Positions 12,534-24,424 of a stretch of DNA of 64,000 bases are shown in pieces (position 1 is the stretch's first letter; each line of letters opens with the position of its first letter). The notes below the pieces were generated by a model, which had not been told where the DNA came from, did no database searches, and saw only the letters and a program-made list of their open reading frames with translations. The position numbers were made by a program, and so were the translations under genes. The stretch comes from Siphonodentalium dalli (taxonomy: Eukaryota > Mollusca > Scaphopoda > Gadilida > Siphonodentaliidae), in assembly GCA_032622095.1 (NCBI GenBank), contig CP136066.1, positions 169,022,664-169,086,663 of the forward strand, read 5' to 3'.

Positions 12534-13120
12534 TTAACTGTATACAACTATACATACATGAACATGTAGACCATTCCAATGTCCAGATGCTTCATGTTCT
12601 TATCAAAACATGTCTGTCTACATGTGTGGTTATAATTCTGAGCGATTCGGCCATTTCCGCTTTGCTAGGAAATAACCTCATCCATAACTGGAAACCATAT
12701 TAGCGAAATTCTACATTATGTGGCTCTGGTGATCAGGCATTGACTTGTTGACGCATATATGCGAATGGAGAATAATTTATTAACTATGGCTTTACCAAAC
12801 TTTATCATATATTAAATACATTAAACTCTCTTTGTGTTACACGTATCTTAGTATTTGTTCATTTACTGATACAGCGCATTGGAAGTGTACGATAAGCAAA
12901 ACACTGAACACCGTGGCAATTTTTTTGGGAGAGTTATAATAATTCTGGTAACCCATTCAACATATCCTTGTATAGCGAGGACTAGTGAGCGCTATTGCGG
13001 TATTTTTCAAACAACAGTTTTAATTAACCAAAGTTAATGGTCTCCCCATTTTTGAGTATTTTGCTTATCGTACACTATTTACAAAGGTTTGGGAGTTATC
13101 GCAAAGATTTGCTTCCCTGG

Positions 13121-14880
13121 CTGTGAATGACCGATCGGTCTATTGTAGCATGTCCGGGCAATTATAGATTGATAGACCTGTTTAAGATGTCTGATTTATA
13201 ATGTTCGCAGAAGCCCATTATTGGCAAAAAGCCTTTGCGACAAATCTCAAACATCTTTGCGATAAATAAAAAAAATTATTCACACAGTACGTAGTCTGAG
13301 ATTTATCGTAAAGATGTTTGAGATTTATCGTAATGCTTTGCGTGTTATCGCGAAGGTGTTCGTGATTTTTCGAGAAAAAAAAATTTCATCTCACCGTTCT
13401 TGCATCTGGCTGTGAATGACTAATCGGTCTATTTTAGCCCGACCGTTCAATTATAAATTGATAGGTTGTCCACTGAGACCTGTTTAAGATGGCTGATTTA
13501 TAATGTTTACACACAAATTAAGAAATTTTTAGCACCAAAAAAGTTTGCCACAAATCTCAAACATGTTTGCGATAAATCGCAAAATATAATCACCCAGTAC
13601 GCAGTCTGAGAGTCATCGTAAAGATGTTTGAGATTTATCGTAAAGGTTTGCGAGTTATCGCAAAGGTGTTTGTAATTTTTCGCAAAGTTGTTTTGTGATT
13701 TATCACGAAGGTTTGCTCGCCTTATCCCATATGCATGCTGGCTGTCAAAGAACGATCGGTCTATTTTATCCCAACCATGCTATTATAGGTCGATTGGTGG
13801 TTTACCCAGACCTGTTGAAAATGTCGGATTATATTTATACTAGCCGATGAGCCCGACGTTGTCCGGGCTATTCAAAAACCAAATTTCAAGTCGATAGCTC
13901 CACCCATTTCCGAGATCTGGTCTGCGCATGCGCGAAGCTGGCGTCGCACGTGCTCGGCGACTCGATAAAATTCGTATCCGGGGCAAGATACATTCACATA
14001 CCAAATTTCAAGTCGATAGCTCCACCCGTTGTATCTCGTCTGCGCATGCGCGAAGTTGGCGTCGCACGGGCTCGGCGACCCGATAAAATTCGTATCCGGG
14101 GCAAGATACATTCACATACCAAATTTCAAGTCGATAGATCCACCCGTTTCCGAAATCTGGTCTGCGCATGCGCGAAGCTGGCGTCGCACGGGCTCGGCGA
14201 CCCGATACAATGCGTATTCGGGGCAAGATACATTCACATACCAAATTTCAAGTCGATAGATCCACGCGTTTCCGAGATCTGGTCTGCGCATGCGCGAAGC
14301 TGTCGTCGCACGGGCTCGGCGACCCGATAAAATTCGTATTTGGGGCAAGATACATTCACATACCAAATTTCAAGTCGATAGCTCCACCCGTTTCCGATAT
14401 CTCGTCTGCGCATGCGCTGCACGGGCGTCGCACGGGCTCGCCAATACGACAACGACCACCGCCTGGTCATACTGCACACACGTACCAAGTTTCGTCCCGA
14501 TCGGTCGAGAATCGTAGATTTGTATTAATGACAGACAGACAGACAGACAGACAGAGGTCTTCAAAATATATATGAGATTCATACGGTTCAAGTCCATTAA
14601 TGCCAATGCATGAACAAATATCTGCGATAAATAACAAACCATTGCGATTAATCGCAAACCTTTTGTAATCAATCGAAAACCTTTACACTAAATCGCATAT
14701 ACCGGTACGTATTGCAAAGTTGTTTGCGGTTCGCAAAGGTTTGCGATTTATCGCAAGGTAGTTTTTTTATTTATCGGGCTATTCTAGATCGATCGGTGTT
14801 TCATCCAGACCAGTTTCAAGATGTTTGATTTATGTTTACTTAATATTATTGCACACACATTAAGAAATTATTTTTGGACA
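13121..14880. repeat. Tandem repeat of about 290-330 bp, interrupted by an insertion
   Basis: A unit beginning 'ctgtgaatgac' with 'atcggtctatt' recurs at about 13121, 13408 and 13741, with a further partial unit at about 14770-14880. Inside each unit are runs of short 'gcgataaatcgcaaa' motifs. The third unit is split by the SINE-like element at 13842-14560. No coding is seen. Confidence 0.6.
13842..14560 (+). mobile_element. SINE/RTE-like element with internal 122-bp repeats and (CAGA)n tail
   Basis: The segment starts with an AGCCCGACGTTGTCCGGGCT stem-loop. It contains five copies of a roughly 122-bp unit, with 'aaatttcaag' anchors at 13881, 14003, 14121, 14243 and 14365. It ends 'accaagtttcgtcccgat' followed by (CAGA)n at about 14531-14555. 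Such tails are common on RTE-type LINEs and their SINE partners. All six frames contain overlapping open stretches that follow from the repeat and are not genes. Confidence 0.6.
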
Positions 14881-14884
14881 TTCA

Positions 14885-15134
14885 GACCAATTTTACTCCA
14901 CATGCAGAGAACAGGGAATCCTGAAATCGAGATCTTAAACTTTGATTTAAGTACAAAATCACGATCAAGGTTCTATACTAATAAAAGTAATGCATGTATA
15001 ATTCGGATTATTTCATTATCACTATGCAATGGAGTAGTTTTGTACTTTATTCAATGTTTAAACGCCATAGCATCATTGGAATCTAACATGCCACTTTGTT
15101 AAATTTGCCCTCGGCCATGTTTCGCAATTTCGAG
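14885..15134. other. Nothing recognised
   Basis: Short AT-rich intron stretch between the tandem repeat and the left GGTACTC-rich end. No coding or clear repeat is seen. Confidence 0.4.
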
Positions 15135-15344
15135 TGCTTGGTATCTGGGCAGGTTCTCCGCTTAGTACCTATATGCTTGGTTATCTGAAGTACCACATTG
15201 CTAGGTACTATGCATAGTACCTAAATACTTCAAGAGTACCTGTCTTTATATTCGGTACTTCATATAATATTATGGGTGTGTCAAGAAAGCGTGTATTTCT
15301 TGCACTTCATATCGTGTGCGTCACGGCTTAGGTGACATAAAGGC

Positions 15345-17712
15345 GGAGTGCGTATTATATCTGATCCTAATAAATTCTGGCAACACTTGAGAAACCTGGG
15401 ACCTAAACGGACGAAGAAAATCCCAAATGAATGCTACGACGATGACGGTAATATATGCACGAAACAAAGTGTCATGCTCGCTAGATGGAAAACTGACTTT
15501 GCGCGTCTATATGCACCATGTGATAATGAAAGTACAGACTTTGATGCGGATTTAAAAGAAAACATTCTAGTTGAGAAGGCTCGCCTTGAGCAATCTACAT
15601 CTACTGCAACAATCGATGAAACTGATTACATTAATCGGCAAATAACGCGAAGTGAAGTACAACTAGTTGTGGACCGAGCAAAATGTGGTAAATCGCCAGG
15701 TGTCGATCAGATTCCCTATGAACTTCTGAAGCCAGAGGCATCGGTGGCACTTTTACATACATTAATTTCCATGTGTTTCGAAAATGGTATCGTTCCTTCG
15801 CAGTGGAAACAGTCTATTGTTGTCCCGATACCGAAAGACGCAGCATCGGATCCAAGAGTTCCTCTCAATTATCGTGGTATTAGTCTTCAATCTGTAGCGG
15901 CAAAACTGTACAGCGCGGTTCTGAATAACAGTCTAATAAACTTTCTAGACTCGCATAATATTCTTGTCGATGAACAGAACGGATTCCGGAAGGGGAGATC
16001 ATGTCTCGACCACTTATACACTCTGTCAAGTATAACCAGGAACCGGAAATCTACATTGGTGGCTTTCGTAGATCTAAAAAATGCGATTGACTCCGTGGAC
16101 CGTGAACTTCTTCTATTTAAGCTGCAACAAAATGGTATTAGTGGAAAGTTCTACTCGGCGATAAGTGCTATGTACAGTAACACGACATCGTGTGTAAAGT
16201 TAGGAACTGCAATGACTGGTTGGTTTCATTCTACAAACGGTGTTGTTCAGGGTAATAATGTCTCACCAACACTGTTTTCCTTACATGTGAACGACCTTGC
16301 GCGGGATATTAAATGCCTTAACAGAGGCGTTAACGTTGGTGACATCAACGTCAGTATCTTGCTATATGCTGATGACATAGCCTTATTGGCGGACAATGCA
16401 CGCGATATGCAGTGTATGCTGGATGTACTAGATGGCTGGTGTAAGAAATGGAGACTCCAGGTTAATTCTTCCAAATCAAAAGTTATCCATTTTCGAAAAC
16501 CCCAGCGGAAACGTTGTGAAATAGACCTTTCAATAGGCGATGATGTGCTTCAATATGTAACTAACTATAGATATCTGGGAGTAACCCTCGACGAAAAACA
16601 CAAATTCAGTATATCTGCTGATTCACTCGCTAAAGCTGGAGGTCGTGCAATTGGGTCAGTGATCTCAAAAGTGCATGCGTTCAAGGACTTGGGCATCGGC
16701 TCGTATGAGAAATTATACAAGAACTGTGTTGTGCCCATCATAGACTATTGCAGTGGTGTGTGGGGATATATAATCTTTAACTCTGTTGATATGGTGCAAA
16801 ATCGGGCGATGAGATACTTTTTAGGCGTGCATCGATTAACACCTATCCCCGCATTAAACGGGGAATTCGGCTGGATGTCGTCAACTCATCGTCGTTGGTT
16901 GAACATGGCGAGACTGTGGAATCGATTGATTAATATGGACAATTCTCGGTTGACGAAACAAGTATTCGTTTAGGAGCTGCACAATGTCTCAAAGGATAGT
17001 TGGGCCTCAGACATGAAGTCGGTGTTAACAGCCAGTGGACAATATTACGTATTTGTAAATAGACTTTGTTGTGATTTAGATGAATGTGAACTAAATTTAT
17101 GTAAACTCCAGAACACGAAGTGGTTAATCGATGTTAACAGACTGGACAAACTGAGACTTTATTGCGAACTAAAATCAGTCTATCATCAAGAACAATACAT
17201 AAAACTCAACATCAGCAAAGTAGAACGTTCAATGATGGCTCAATTCAGATGTGGAATTATGCCATTACGCATTGAAACTGGTCGATGGAGAAATGAAGAC
17301 ATTGACGAGCGGCTGTGTGTCTTTTGCGAGTCAGCGGCAGTGGAAACTGAACTTGACCTGTTGTTTTCGTGCTCCGCATACAGAGACCTATATAAGACTA
17401 ACATTTTTCAAAAATACAATGTTTTATATCAATGGCATCCACTCACTTAACTTTATGGCGAACTACCTCGTAAATTCATTTCCACGTCAGACGGCTAGAT
17501 ATCTTCACAATTGTTTTAATCGTAGACGCATTTTGTTGACTCTACCAAGCATACGCATATAACTTTTAATTCGATGTACATATTTACTTAAAGTGACTTA
17601 TAGGTCCTATGGGCCGGGTGTTATATAAATATATACAATGTAATGTATTTACCTATCTGTGAATTTTGTATAGCATATGTCACTATAATAATAAAATTAT
17701 TCTATTCTATTC
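15345..17712 (+). mobile_element. 5'-truncated non-LTR retrotransposon
   Basis: The element keeps a reverse transcriptase reading frame, a C-terminal Cys/His motif and a 3' end of short ATTCT repeats (to about 17712), which is characteristic of CR1/L2-like LINEs. The endonuclease half is absent: an in-frame stop lies at 15333-15335, just before the coding similarity. It is the youngest layer of the nest at 15.1-17.9 kb. Confidence 0.8.
15348..17565 (+). pseudogene. Reverse transcriptase pseudogene of the LINE
   Basis: The frame encodes an RVT_1 domain. KCGKSPGVDQIPYELLK lies near residue 110, FVDLKNAIDSVD near 240 (the catalytic Asp is kept, but the usual K-A-F-D is N-A-I-D), GVVQGNNVSP near 305, and the catalytic YADDIALLA near 339. 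An in-frame TAG at 16971-16973 interrupts it. The same frame then resumes to 17450 with a CVFCESAAVETELDLLFSC zinc-knuckle-like motif. A frameshift near 17440 moves the last part into another frame (RQTARYLHNCFNRRR). With no 5' endonuclease, one stop and one frameshift, it is dead. Confidence 0.85.
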
Positions 17713-17949
17713 TCTATGCAAAATGCCCGGATAGAAGCTAAATATTTAGCAGGTAATCCAGAGTACCAACAGTTTGGTACTCTAGAGTACCAAAAAGTTG
17801 GTACTCTAGAGTACCAAACATTTTGGTACTCTAGGGTACCTAAACTTTTGGTACTCCAGAGTACCAAAATGTTGGTACTCCCCCTGGGACAAAGCTTAGT
17901 ACCTACGTAGGTACTCTGAAGTACCTATTTTTTAAAGAGTGTATGTTTG

Positions 17950-19558
17950 CAATAGTTAGTCAATTGAATCTAGTATTGTCTCACGGATGAATGATTGTAT
18001 AGCTAAGAAAATTTTTTCATTGTCGCAATCACGAAGAGCAGGGTCTCCAAATAGCAGAATTTTTAGTGAGTAAATATTATAAGGAAGTAATTTATTTAAT
18101 AGGCGAATTCTTGGGATCGAATGTAGGTAACAATCAAAGAAATAATGGAAGGCATTTTCTTCTCCGTTTCCACATGAGCAGTTTTGGGTACTTGCAATGT
18201 AATTTTGAACTTTATCTGACAGGAGGTTGCTACATTCACATCGTATCTACAGTGATATTTGTTTTCAGTCCGCTTTCCAACATTGTAATACTTGGGGGGT
18301 TTGGGTATTTGAGGTTTAAAAGTGTTTATATAACATTGTAGGTTAAGATCTCTAGTCTCAATTTTGGTTGCATTCCAGTTTTTTACGCACGTGGGCATGA
18401 ACGTTGACTCCATTCTTTTTGTATTATGTTAAAATGTATAAAGTTTGACGCAAATCTAGTATCGTGGTCGCTTATGTCTGAAAATTTATGGGGAAGTAAG
18501 TCAACAAAATATTCCGGCACTTTGTGATTGACAATGTTATGAAAAAGTGAAAGTTTCTTTATTTGTCTTCTTTCTGAAAGTGTTTCCCAACCCATTTCGG
18601 TTAGTATTCTTTTGCGGGATACAGATCTCGTACAGCCACTTATAATGCGTGCGGCTTCATATTCTACATCATCTAGTTGTTTGAGTAACGTGTCTGGTGC
18701 TCCAGCCCAGACACTACTTGCATCTTCCATGATTGGGCGTACGTGTGACAAATAGAGGATTTCAAGAGTTTTGAGGTTTAAAAGATACTTGAGTCTTCGT
18801 AGTTGGGATAATTTAGCATAAGCTCTAGTACATACATTTTCTATATAACTGTCCCATGTTAAGTCGTCATCTATTTCCATGACAATATGCTTGTGCTGTT
18901 TGGAATAATCGAGTCTCAATCCATTGAAGATTATGAGCGGTCTCTCAAGGCTTTGAGAACTTGTAAAAAATAGTAATTTTGTCTTAGAATTATTGAATTT
19001 GACTATCCATGTGTCCGCCCACTTTCTTATTTCTCCATGTCATTATTTACGCTATGTTCAAGGCACTGACTGTCCGTATCAGATTTTATGAGCCATGTAT
19101 CATCAGCGTACAGTCTCACTAATTGTGATTCCATGTCATCAGCTATATCGTTTATGTAGATTAAAAATAGCAGAGGGCCGACTACGGACCCCTGGGGGAC
19201 CCCTGCTGCTATTGGCGAATATTTAGAAAAGCTGGAATTTATTTGCACCCTTTGCTGCCGTCCGTCAAGATAATTGGTGAACCATTTAAGCAAGTTGTCT
19301 GTTATTCCATAGTGTTTTAGTTTGAGTAAGATACCTTGGTGCCATACTTTGTCAAAAGCTTTCGAGATGTCGCAGAAAACAGCACACGTGCTTTGTTCAT
19401 TGTCTACAGCGTGGTGTATTCTATGAAAAAAGTTCAATAAGTTGAAGTTCGGTACCGTGGCCTTGTATAAACCCGGATTGGTATTTATATAATAAGTTGT
19501 TTATATTTAAATGATTAAAGACTTTGTTGAATACTACTTTTTCTAATATTTTTCTAAT
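17950..19558 (-). pseudogene. Second LINE, minus strand, fragmented reverse transcriptase
   Basis: Reading right to left, coding similarity starts at about 19555 (VVFNKVFNHL, YQSGFIQGHGTE) and continues at 19437-19027 with AVFCDISKAFDKVWHQGILL, AGVPQGSVVGPLLFLIYIND and RLYADDTWL. It goes on at 19024-18383 with the jockey/CR1-type connection region (RRLKYLLNLKTLEILY, LGWETLSERR-like GWETLSERRQ). It ends at 18413-17950 with KPPKYYNVGKR and a CSCG...HYFFDC motif. Frame changes near 19437, 19025, 18400 and 18200 break it. The catalytic D and YADD are intact. The 5' part is missing, and the break abuts the 173-bp satellite. Confidence 0.85.
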
Positions 19559-19560
19559 AT

Positions 19561-20127
19561 CCGTGATGACGTAGAACATAAGAATTCGAGCTGCGTGTAT
19601 CTGAAATCATGCGTATCTGGTACTACTCTATATATGCTATTAATATTATGAACATATAGTGCGCCCTTTTGGCGCCCGGGGAATTGGAGTAGCCTTAGAT
19701 CTCTAAATTGGCCAAAACAGGCCTTTGCGGGATCCGTGATGACCTCGAACAGAAGAGTTCGAGCTGCGTGTATCTGAAATCATGCGTAGCATGCACTACT
19801 CTATATATGTTATTAATATCACGAAGATATAGTGTTTCCTATTCGCGCCCGGGGACCTGGAGTGGCCTATGATGGCTAAAATAGCCAGAAACGGCCTTCA
19901 CGGGATCCGTGATTACCTAGGACATAAGAGTTCGAGCTGCGTGTATCTGAAATCATACGTAGCAGGTATTGCTTTTTAAGTGTTATTAATATCACGAACA
20001 AATAGTCCGTCTTATTGGCGCCCGGGGACTTGGAGGGGCCTTATATGTGTAAAACATCCAGAAACGGACTTTTCGGGATCTGTGATCGCCTAGAACACAA
20101 GAGTTCGTGCTTCGTGTGTCTGAAATC
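19561..20127. repeat. 173-bp tandem repeat, 3.3 copies
   Basis: Copies start at 19561, 19734, 19907 and 20080, a constant period of 173 bp. Each begins 'ccgtgatgacc' or a close variant, with 'gaattcgagctgcgtgtatc' or 'gagttcgagctgcgtgtatc' and 'ggcgcccgggga' further in. The array starts directly at the truncated 5' end of the minus-strand LINE. Confidence 0.85.
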
Positions 20128-20129
20128 AT

Positions 20130-20850
20130 TATTCTATGGATCTATCCATGTAGACACGCCGTTACCATGTCAATGTATTATCTGTTTGGTTCGCATTCCC
20201 TCTGATGCGCTATGCACCTAACAGACTGAGTGAGCTATGTACAATGGCACCTATACTCCATGCAGACACGCTATTACCAACCCATGTACCGTATGTTCGG
20301 TTCGCCTTCATTCCGCACCGCAATGTCTTGCAATAGTATAAATCAATAAATAAATCAACAATGTGCTATGCACACAACGAACTGATTGACTTAACGTGAT
20401 ACTTAGGTTCCGTGCAGACACGACATCTCCAACTCCGTATATCTGGTTCGCCCCCCCCCCCCCCGACACGGCTATATCGTTCTCGTAATACTACAGATAC
20501 GACACCAACGATGCGCTATGCACCTAACATACTGAGTGAGCTAGAAGGACACCTATGCTCCGTGTATCCACGTCGTTACCAAATCCACGTGCCGTCTGTT
20601 CGGTTCACCTTCCCTCCGATGCCACAATATTTCTTGTAATAGTATAAATCAATAAATAAATCAACAATGTGCTATGCACCTGGCCCACTGAGTGACTTAA
20701 TCAGACACTTTGGCTCCGTGTAAACACGCTATCACCAACTCCGTAATCCGTATATTTGGTTCGTCTCCCCTCCGACACCGCTAATTTTCTCGTAAAAATA
20801 CAGATATGAAATAAACGACGCGCTTTGCACCTAACCTACTGAGTCACCGA
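20130..20850 (-). repeat. Dimeric satellite, about 153-bp monomers
   Basis: The anchor 'gctatgcac' recurs at 20209, 20365, 20515, 20671 and (as gctttgcac) 20822. Spacing alternates 156, 150, 156, 151, so the true unit is a dimer of about 306 bp. Alternate monomers share private sequence, such as 'aatcaataaataaatcaaca', confirming the dimer. Each monomer contains the complement of 'ggtgcatagcgcatta', the hallmark of the array at 30.2-31.8 kb, so the two arrays are one family in opposite orientations. Confidence 0.8.
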
Positions 20851-20859
20851 TAATCATTA

Positions 20860-21758
20860 ATGAGCTATGCGTCTAACTGGCCGCATCAACGCGCATAGAA
20901 CATAAAAATTCGAGAAGCGATCGAATATATAGACAATATATAGCGATCAGCTCGCACGATCGCTATTTACGCATACAACCGACACATCACCAGTAACATG
21001 TTTGTATACATATAGCGAAGAAATATCTTATTAATTCTGAAATATATCTTTTTAACCTGGATTATGAAGCTGAGTGCGTTAATTGGTTAGAATATAAGCA
21101 TGCACGACGATATTATTTGATATTATGCTGACGAGGTAATAAAGTCGCCTTTTTGGCATTCTCTGAGTTTACGGCTTCGATGGCAGTTCCTCGTATGTTT
21201 TCGTTTAACTCATGTGTTGTTGTTTTGGTGTTATTCGCGTATATTTGTTTAAAATTACTTCATGGACCCGCGATGCATAACCACAGTTAAAAATTAACCT
21301 CAACCGAAAACTGACGTGGTTCCAGTGTCTTCGTACATCATTGTAAAAGCCGAAATTAGCCGATCAACCGCAGCCGAATCGCGCCATATTAGACACATTT
21401 CGCATAATGAACGACGACAGATAATTATTACGAACAGCTATGTGTATTCGTAATTTTTCGTACGGTCCAAAAACCTTTTCGCATAAATAATGACCACGTG
21501 TCCGTTTATGAGACAATCGAGCGCTTCACTCGCAGTAAGGTGATTACAGTTCTTCGTGTCGTGATTATTCTGTACTTAATTATGCTGTTATCAGGTCATA
21601 GCTTAGCGCTATGTGTTTCCCAAGTGTTTCATGTATCACGATGACGAATGATTTGATTGCCATTAATACATGTAGATAAATATTAAGGTCACTGGCGATC
21701 TAAATTAAGGAGCTGAGAAACAATCGCGAACTTATTATTATATGCTGTATTTGTGAGT
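20860..21758. other. Intron sequence, nothing recognised
   Basis: No coding similarity, splice-bordered frame or repeat with definable ends was seen in this AT-rich stretch. Confidence 0.45.
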
Positions 21759-21760
21759 TA

Positions 21761-22030
21761 CAGTAATGCCCTAAGTAATCGACCTCTTAACCAAAGCAGA
21801 ATTATGGGTAACTTTTCAGGATTTAGTCGGAAATATGGCTTGTTGCCATTCATCGGAAAGCTCTCCCCTAAGTAATCGACCTCTTAACCAAAGCAGAATT
21901 ATGGGTAACTTTTCAGGATTTAGTCGGAAATATGGCGATGAATGGCAACAAGCCATATTTCCGACTAAATCCTGAAAAGTTACCCATAATTCTGCTTTGG
22001 TTAAGAGGTCGATTACTTAGGGTATTACTG
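21761..22030. mobile_element. TA-flanked palindromic MITE with an extra direct arm
   Basis: TA dinucleotides flank both ends (21759-21760, 22031-22032). Arms of about 95 bp (21761-21855 and 21936-22030) are inverted copies differing at about one base (CAGTAATGCCC against CAGTAATACCC). Between them, 21867-21935 is a third copy of part of the left arm in direct orientation. The TA target suggests a Tc1/mariner-driven element. Near identity implies recent origin or gene conversion. Confidence 0.8.
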
Positions 22031-22213
22031 TATGTTGCAAATCCAAAGAACGTAATCGTAACAACGAATATGGAAAAACGATAACGAATAGAAAGTACAC
22101 TAGTCACAGTCTCTTGTAAAATTTTAACTTTTTAGAACCCATCGACAGTTTTCTACCGGTGCTTATATGGGAATGCATTAAATTACACATATATCGATAC
22201 ACAACGGCTCTCC

Positions 22214-22354
<141 letters not shown>

Positions 22355-22497
22355 CCCCACCAAAGTACGATGAAGTGGCATACTTTATGTAGCTTGGCAC
22401 ATTAATTGTTTTAAGTGAGCTAAAATTGAAGCGCTCATTTTATTTGATCCGCGCACACGGTTCTCGGCATGATAAACAGACAAATCGTACACCATAC

Positions 22498-22593
22498 CTG
22501 TTTTGACCACCAGTCTGTCGAAGATTTCGATAACTTCGGCCAACGGCTTTCTTTCCTCGGCATGTTCGATAACAATTTCACCGAAAGACTGAT
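22498..22593 (-). CDS. PLP-dependent decarboxylase, exon 2
   Basis: The exon is 96 nt, with acceptor CTCTCTCATTCCAG and donor AAAACAG|GTATGG. Two incoming bases join the single base left by exon 1 (26285-26462), giving a D codon, and it ends in phase 1. It encodes QSFGEIVIEHAEERKPLAEV then IEIFDRLVVKT, an amphipathic helical N-terminal segment of the sort that precedes the catalytic core in group II decarboxylases. Both splice sites are strong and the frame is clean. Confidence 0.75.
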
Positions 22594-23083
22594 CTGGAAT
22601 GAGAGAGAAAGACTATTGTTTCTCAAATCAACACGAGCTACGACAAAAGGGTGACTATTACGATGGGATTGTCATTCCCACTCAATCAATTCACGGTAAA
22701 AATAAATTTGGTCCGAACGTTTCGTGATGTCCTGGCTAGTAATAAGAGAATAGAATAAAAGCGAATATAATGGTTCTGAAAACGCATTCAATTAACGTGG
22801 ATTGAACAGCCCGTGCACGCATGTCATCCCATATGGACCCCTATCTCAAATTTTACAAGGGAATATCCGAGCCGACATGCACGTGCACGATATACACACG
22901 CCTTCAATCGAAGGCTTGTTTGATTGTTTTACTTTATCATATATAGACAATGTTTAGCTAAATATTGTGTATATCGTCAAGTAAAACAATCGTACAAGTA
23001 TAATGTGAACCAAAGCATTCTATCGACAGCGAATATCATACCAGCAACGAAGAAGAGCATTGTCGCAACTCGTCAGCCAAAGG

Positions 23084-23531
23084 GTTAGAAGGAACTAAAT
23101 GTTTTCCATAGGCCACAGTGTTAACGTTTGACCACGCCCACGCTAAATTTTCGAGTTCCGAAGTGCACGATGCATGCGTTCGTAAAGACCAACCCTTTCG
23201 GCATCTGTTCGCACATAGGAGTACCTTTCGAGCCACGCCTTTTTCGAAAACCAGCATATGTTTTCCACACTACCCCACTTTTTGCACAGAATTTGACAGT
23301 CTGACAAAAGCCAATACACAGCCTCAATATCCCGCCATTATTTGGACACGAACGCATTTCAGACTAGGAAACGCCCACGTTTTTACATGCTATGGGTATT
23401 ATATTTCTTGAATTTGTAAAATTATTTGACATATTATACGCCAATCGCGCGCCAGAATTTTTTTAACTCGTATTCGAGATACCCTGTAAAAACGAAAGGG
23501 ACGTAATTCTACTTATTTAGTTCCTTCTAAC
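23084..23531. repeat. Left terminal direct repeat (448 bp)
   Basis: It starts GTTAGAAGG and ends CCTTCTAAC, with inverted ends of about 17 bp. Open frames within it are not supported as genes, because they merely repeat in the right copy and in a relic at 39 kb. Confidence 0.85.
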
Positions 23532-24424
23532 CTTAAGAGATGTGCAAACATGACCCTATGTATTCCCTACTACCTCTGCGTGAAGCTGTGTCATATCTAT
23601 GCTAAATAAAACTGATTTTACACATTTCTTTGTTCTCGTTCCCCAGCAATCATGGTTATTTTAACCCCACTGTATCTGAAGATGGTTCATCTACTGGGGA
23701 AATTTTTGTGGAAATGTGTCCATGTCGTTGCCAATGATGGGAACGTCCCTTCCTAAATAAAAGAACTAATAGTTGGGAATTGATCAGTACCGTCTGCAGT
23801 TCAACATAAAAAATTATGGGTGCCTCGGGGTCATGTCATGCCGAGATTTGCCATATTTGGGAAAATTCTCAAAATATGTGGAAATTTTTGTAAAATTTGG
23901 TAATTAAACTAACATAATATGCCTTTAATGGGCATGACGCGCATGTATATAGCGGCACAGACAATACGTGCAAATCATGTTTCAGATTATATGCTTAGTT
24001 GACCAAAATTGCCCGGGTTTCTGAATAAATAGTTAGATTTTTACACCCCACCCCCCTGCACCAGAAAAGATAGGAATTTCTACACGGTCGACAAGTTGGC
24101 AGCTGCATGGTTAAAAATACTCGAGACGTCAAGTTTATGCTGATGGTCAGATGTCCACAAATAGATAAAGATATCGATGTGAGGTGATTTCTCTCTTAAA
24201 GTGGCACACCAGATACAGAATAACGATAAATAAGTGAAAATCTCACAAAGGTTATTAGGTGCAAATATTCCCCACTTCCTGAAAAATGGCAATAAAATCC
24301 AAAATCTGGTGTAATGTAATGTCTAACTATGTATGCTTCGCAAATCAGATCACAATTATGTGATTTTTCACCACGTTTGTCCATCATAGGCCGAAATACG
24401 AAAAATTCGATTTTTCTGCTTTAG

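Larger units (their letters stand above)
15135..17943. mobile_element. Candidate GGTACTC-rich DNA element split by a LINE
   Basis: Dense 'ggtactc/gagtacc' palindromes occur at 15140-15270 and again at 17745-17943. The right block ends in TTTAAAGAGTG, whose complement CACTCTTTAAA matches the CACTC ends of the element at 54869-58179. The LINE at 15345-17712 lies exactly between the two blocks. I infer that the LINE landed inside a DNA element of this family. The left terminus is degenerate and uncertain. Confidence 0.45.

Noticed and set aside
13872..14672. Overlapping open frames of 75-135 residues on both strands at 13.9-14.7 kb
   Set aside because: They follow from the 122-bp tandem repeat, whose unit happens to lack stops. 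The peptide repeats with the DNA.
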